This document shows positions 63,899-64,000 of a DNA stretch of 64,000 nucleotides, piece after piece. The notes below the pieces were generated by a model, which ran no database searches, was not told where the DNA came from, and saw nothing but the letters and a program-made list of their open reading frames with translations. The stretch comes from an uncultured Thiohalocapsa sp. GTDB taxonomy: Bacteria > Pseudomonadota > Gammaproteobacteria > Chromatiales > Chromatiaceae. Position 1 is the first letter of the stretch. Each line of letters starts with the position of its first letter. The position numbers were made by a program, and so were the translations under genes. Location of the stretch: NCBI RefSeq assembly GCF_913063425.1, contig NZ_CAJXYK010000021.1:1-64000 (forward strand), given 5' to 3'.

Positions 63899-64000
63899 TC
63901 AGCCCCCCTCCCCGCCGGCGCCCTGTCGACTGGCGGCCGCATCACGCGTCACCAGCCGCGCCAGCACCCGGGCGTCGCCGTCACGGCAGGCGATCTCCGG
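63899..64000 (-). CDS. C-terminal end of an upstream hydrogenase-operon gene (partial)
   Basis: The 33 codons before TGA 63899-63901 read PEIACRDGDARVLARLV and on to GGEGG. The stop lies directly before the hupF ATG, with one shared base pattern (TGAATG). The start is outside the window. By operon order it could be hupD (the maturation protease) or another hup gene, but the piece is too short to identify. Confidence 0.5.
   Translation of the reverse strand, partial: PEIACRDGDARVLARLVTRDAAASRQGAGGEGG

Overview
The window is a chromosomal segment of a GC-rich gammaproteobacterium. Several points suggest a halophilic or haloalkaliphilic autotroph, possibly an Ectothiorhodospiraceae-type phototroph or sulfur oxidiser: the gcvR-bcp pair divergent from dapA-bamC (the order known from E. 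coli), a Calvin-cycle gene run (tkt-gap-pgk-pyk-fba), uptake [NiFe]-hydrogenase maturation genes (hupGHIJ and hoxA), a BCCT osmolyte transporter, a DsrE-like protein and a membrane protein that looks like a fusion of two domains best known from cyanobacteria and plastids. The placement is an inference; no rRNA or RuBisCO gene is in view.

Layout. 1-5060 is an AT-richer accessory island with vsr, a cytosine-C5 methyltransferase and a putative cognate restriction enzyme (all minus strand), a secreted thermonuclease-like protein and a protein of unknown function. It ends against a TPR gene that has lost its 5' part. 5.8-14.8 kb holds a 1209-residue membrane protein of unknown function, a PutP-type Na+/proline symporter, an ATP-grasp ligase and a CocE/NonD hydrolase. 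15.8-22.7 kb holds a PEP-CTERM protein (THxN type) followed by a five-gene surface-glycan cluster: GT2 glycosyltransferase, polysaccharide pyruvyl transferase, sugar-transfer-type ATP-grasp, flippase and a PP-loop protein. 22.8-30 kb is the carbon-metabolism run, all on the minus strand. 31-40 kb carries the activated-methyl cycle: metK, then ahcY under a well-formed SAH riboswitch, then metF, interrupted by a second PEP-CTERM protein, purT, a Uma2 nuclease and a damaged SUMF1 gene.

40-48 kb is a mixed region: an antibiotic-monooxygenase/methyltransferase pair, a third possible PEP-CTERM protein with an esterase/phytase-like domain, an intradiol dioxygenase, small exported or Cys-rich proteins, and a BCCT transporter translationally coupled to a 33-residue single-span microprotein. 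48-58 kb holds REP-like repeats, a PrsT-like TPR protein of the exosortase/PEP-CTERM system, an MBL hydrolase, bamC-dapA, gcvR-bcp and phoH. 58-64 kb holds a DsrE-like protein, an MFS transporter and, on the minus strand, the tail of a hydrogenase maturation operon in which hupF seems to be reduced to its first ~25 codons, in frame with hupG.

How the parts connect. The PEP-CTERM proteins, the PrsT-like protein and the glycan cluster fit one exosortase-linked envelope/exopolysaccharide system, although no exosortase is in this window. metK, ahcY and metF make and recycle SAM, with SAH sensed at ahcY. The hydrogenase genes and the Calvin run would supply electrons and fix carbon. Spacers next to pyk, gap and ahcY, and the 48.2 kb repeat, carry short tandem repeats of 7 or 9 bp with unrelated unit sequences. 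Starts were chosen by eye from Shine-Dalgarno sequences and family N-termini; family names come from motif recognition, not from database searches.
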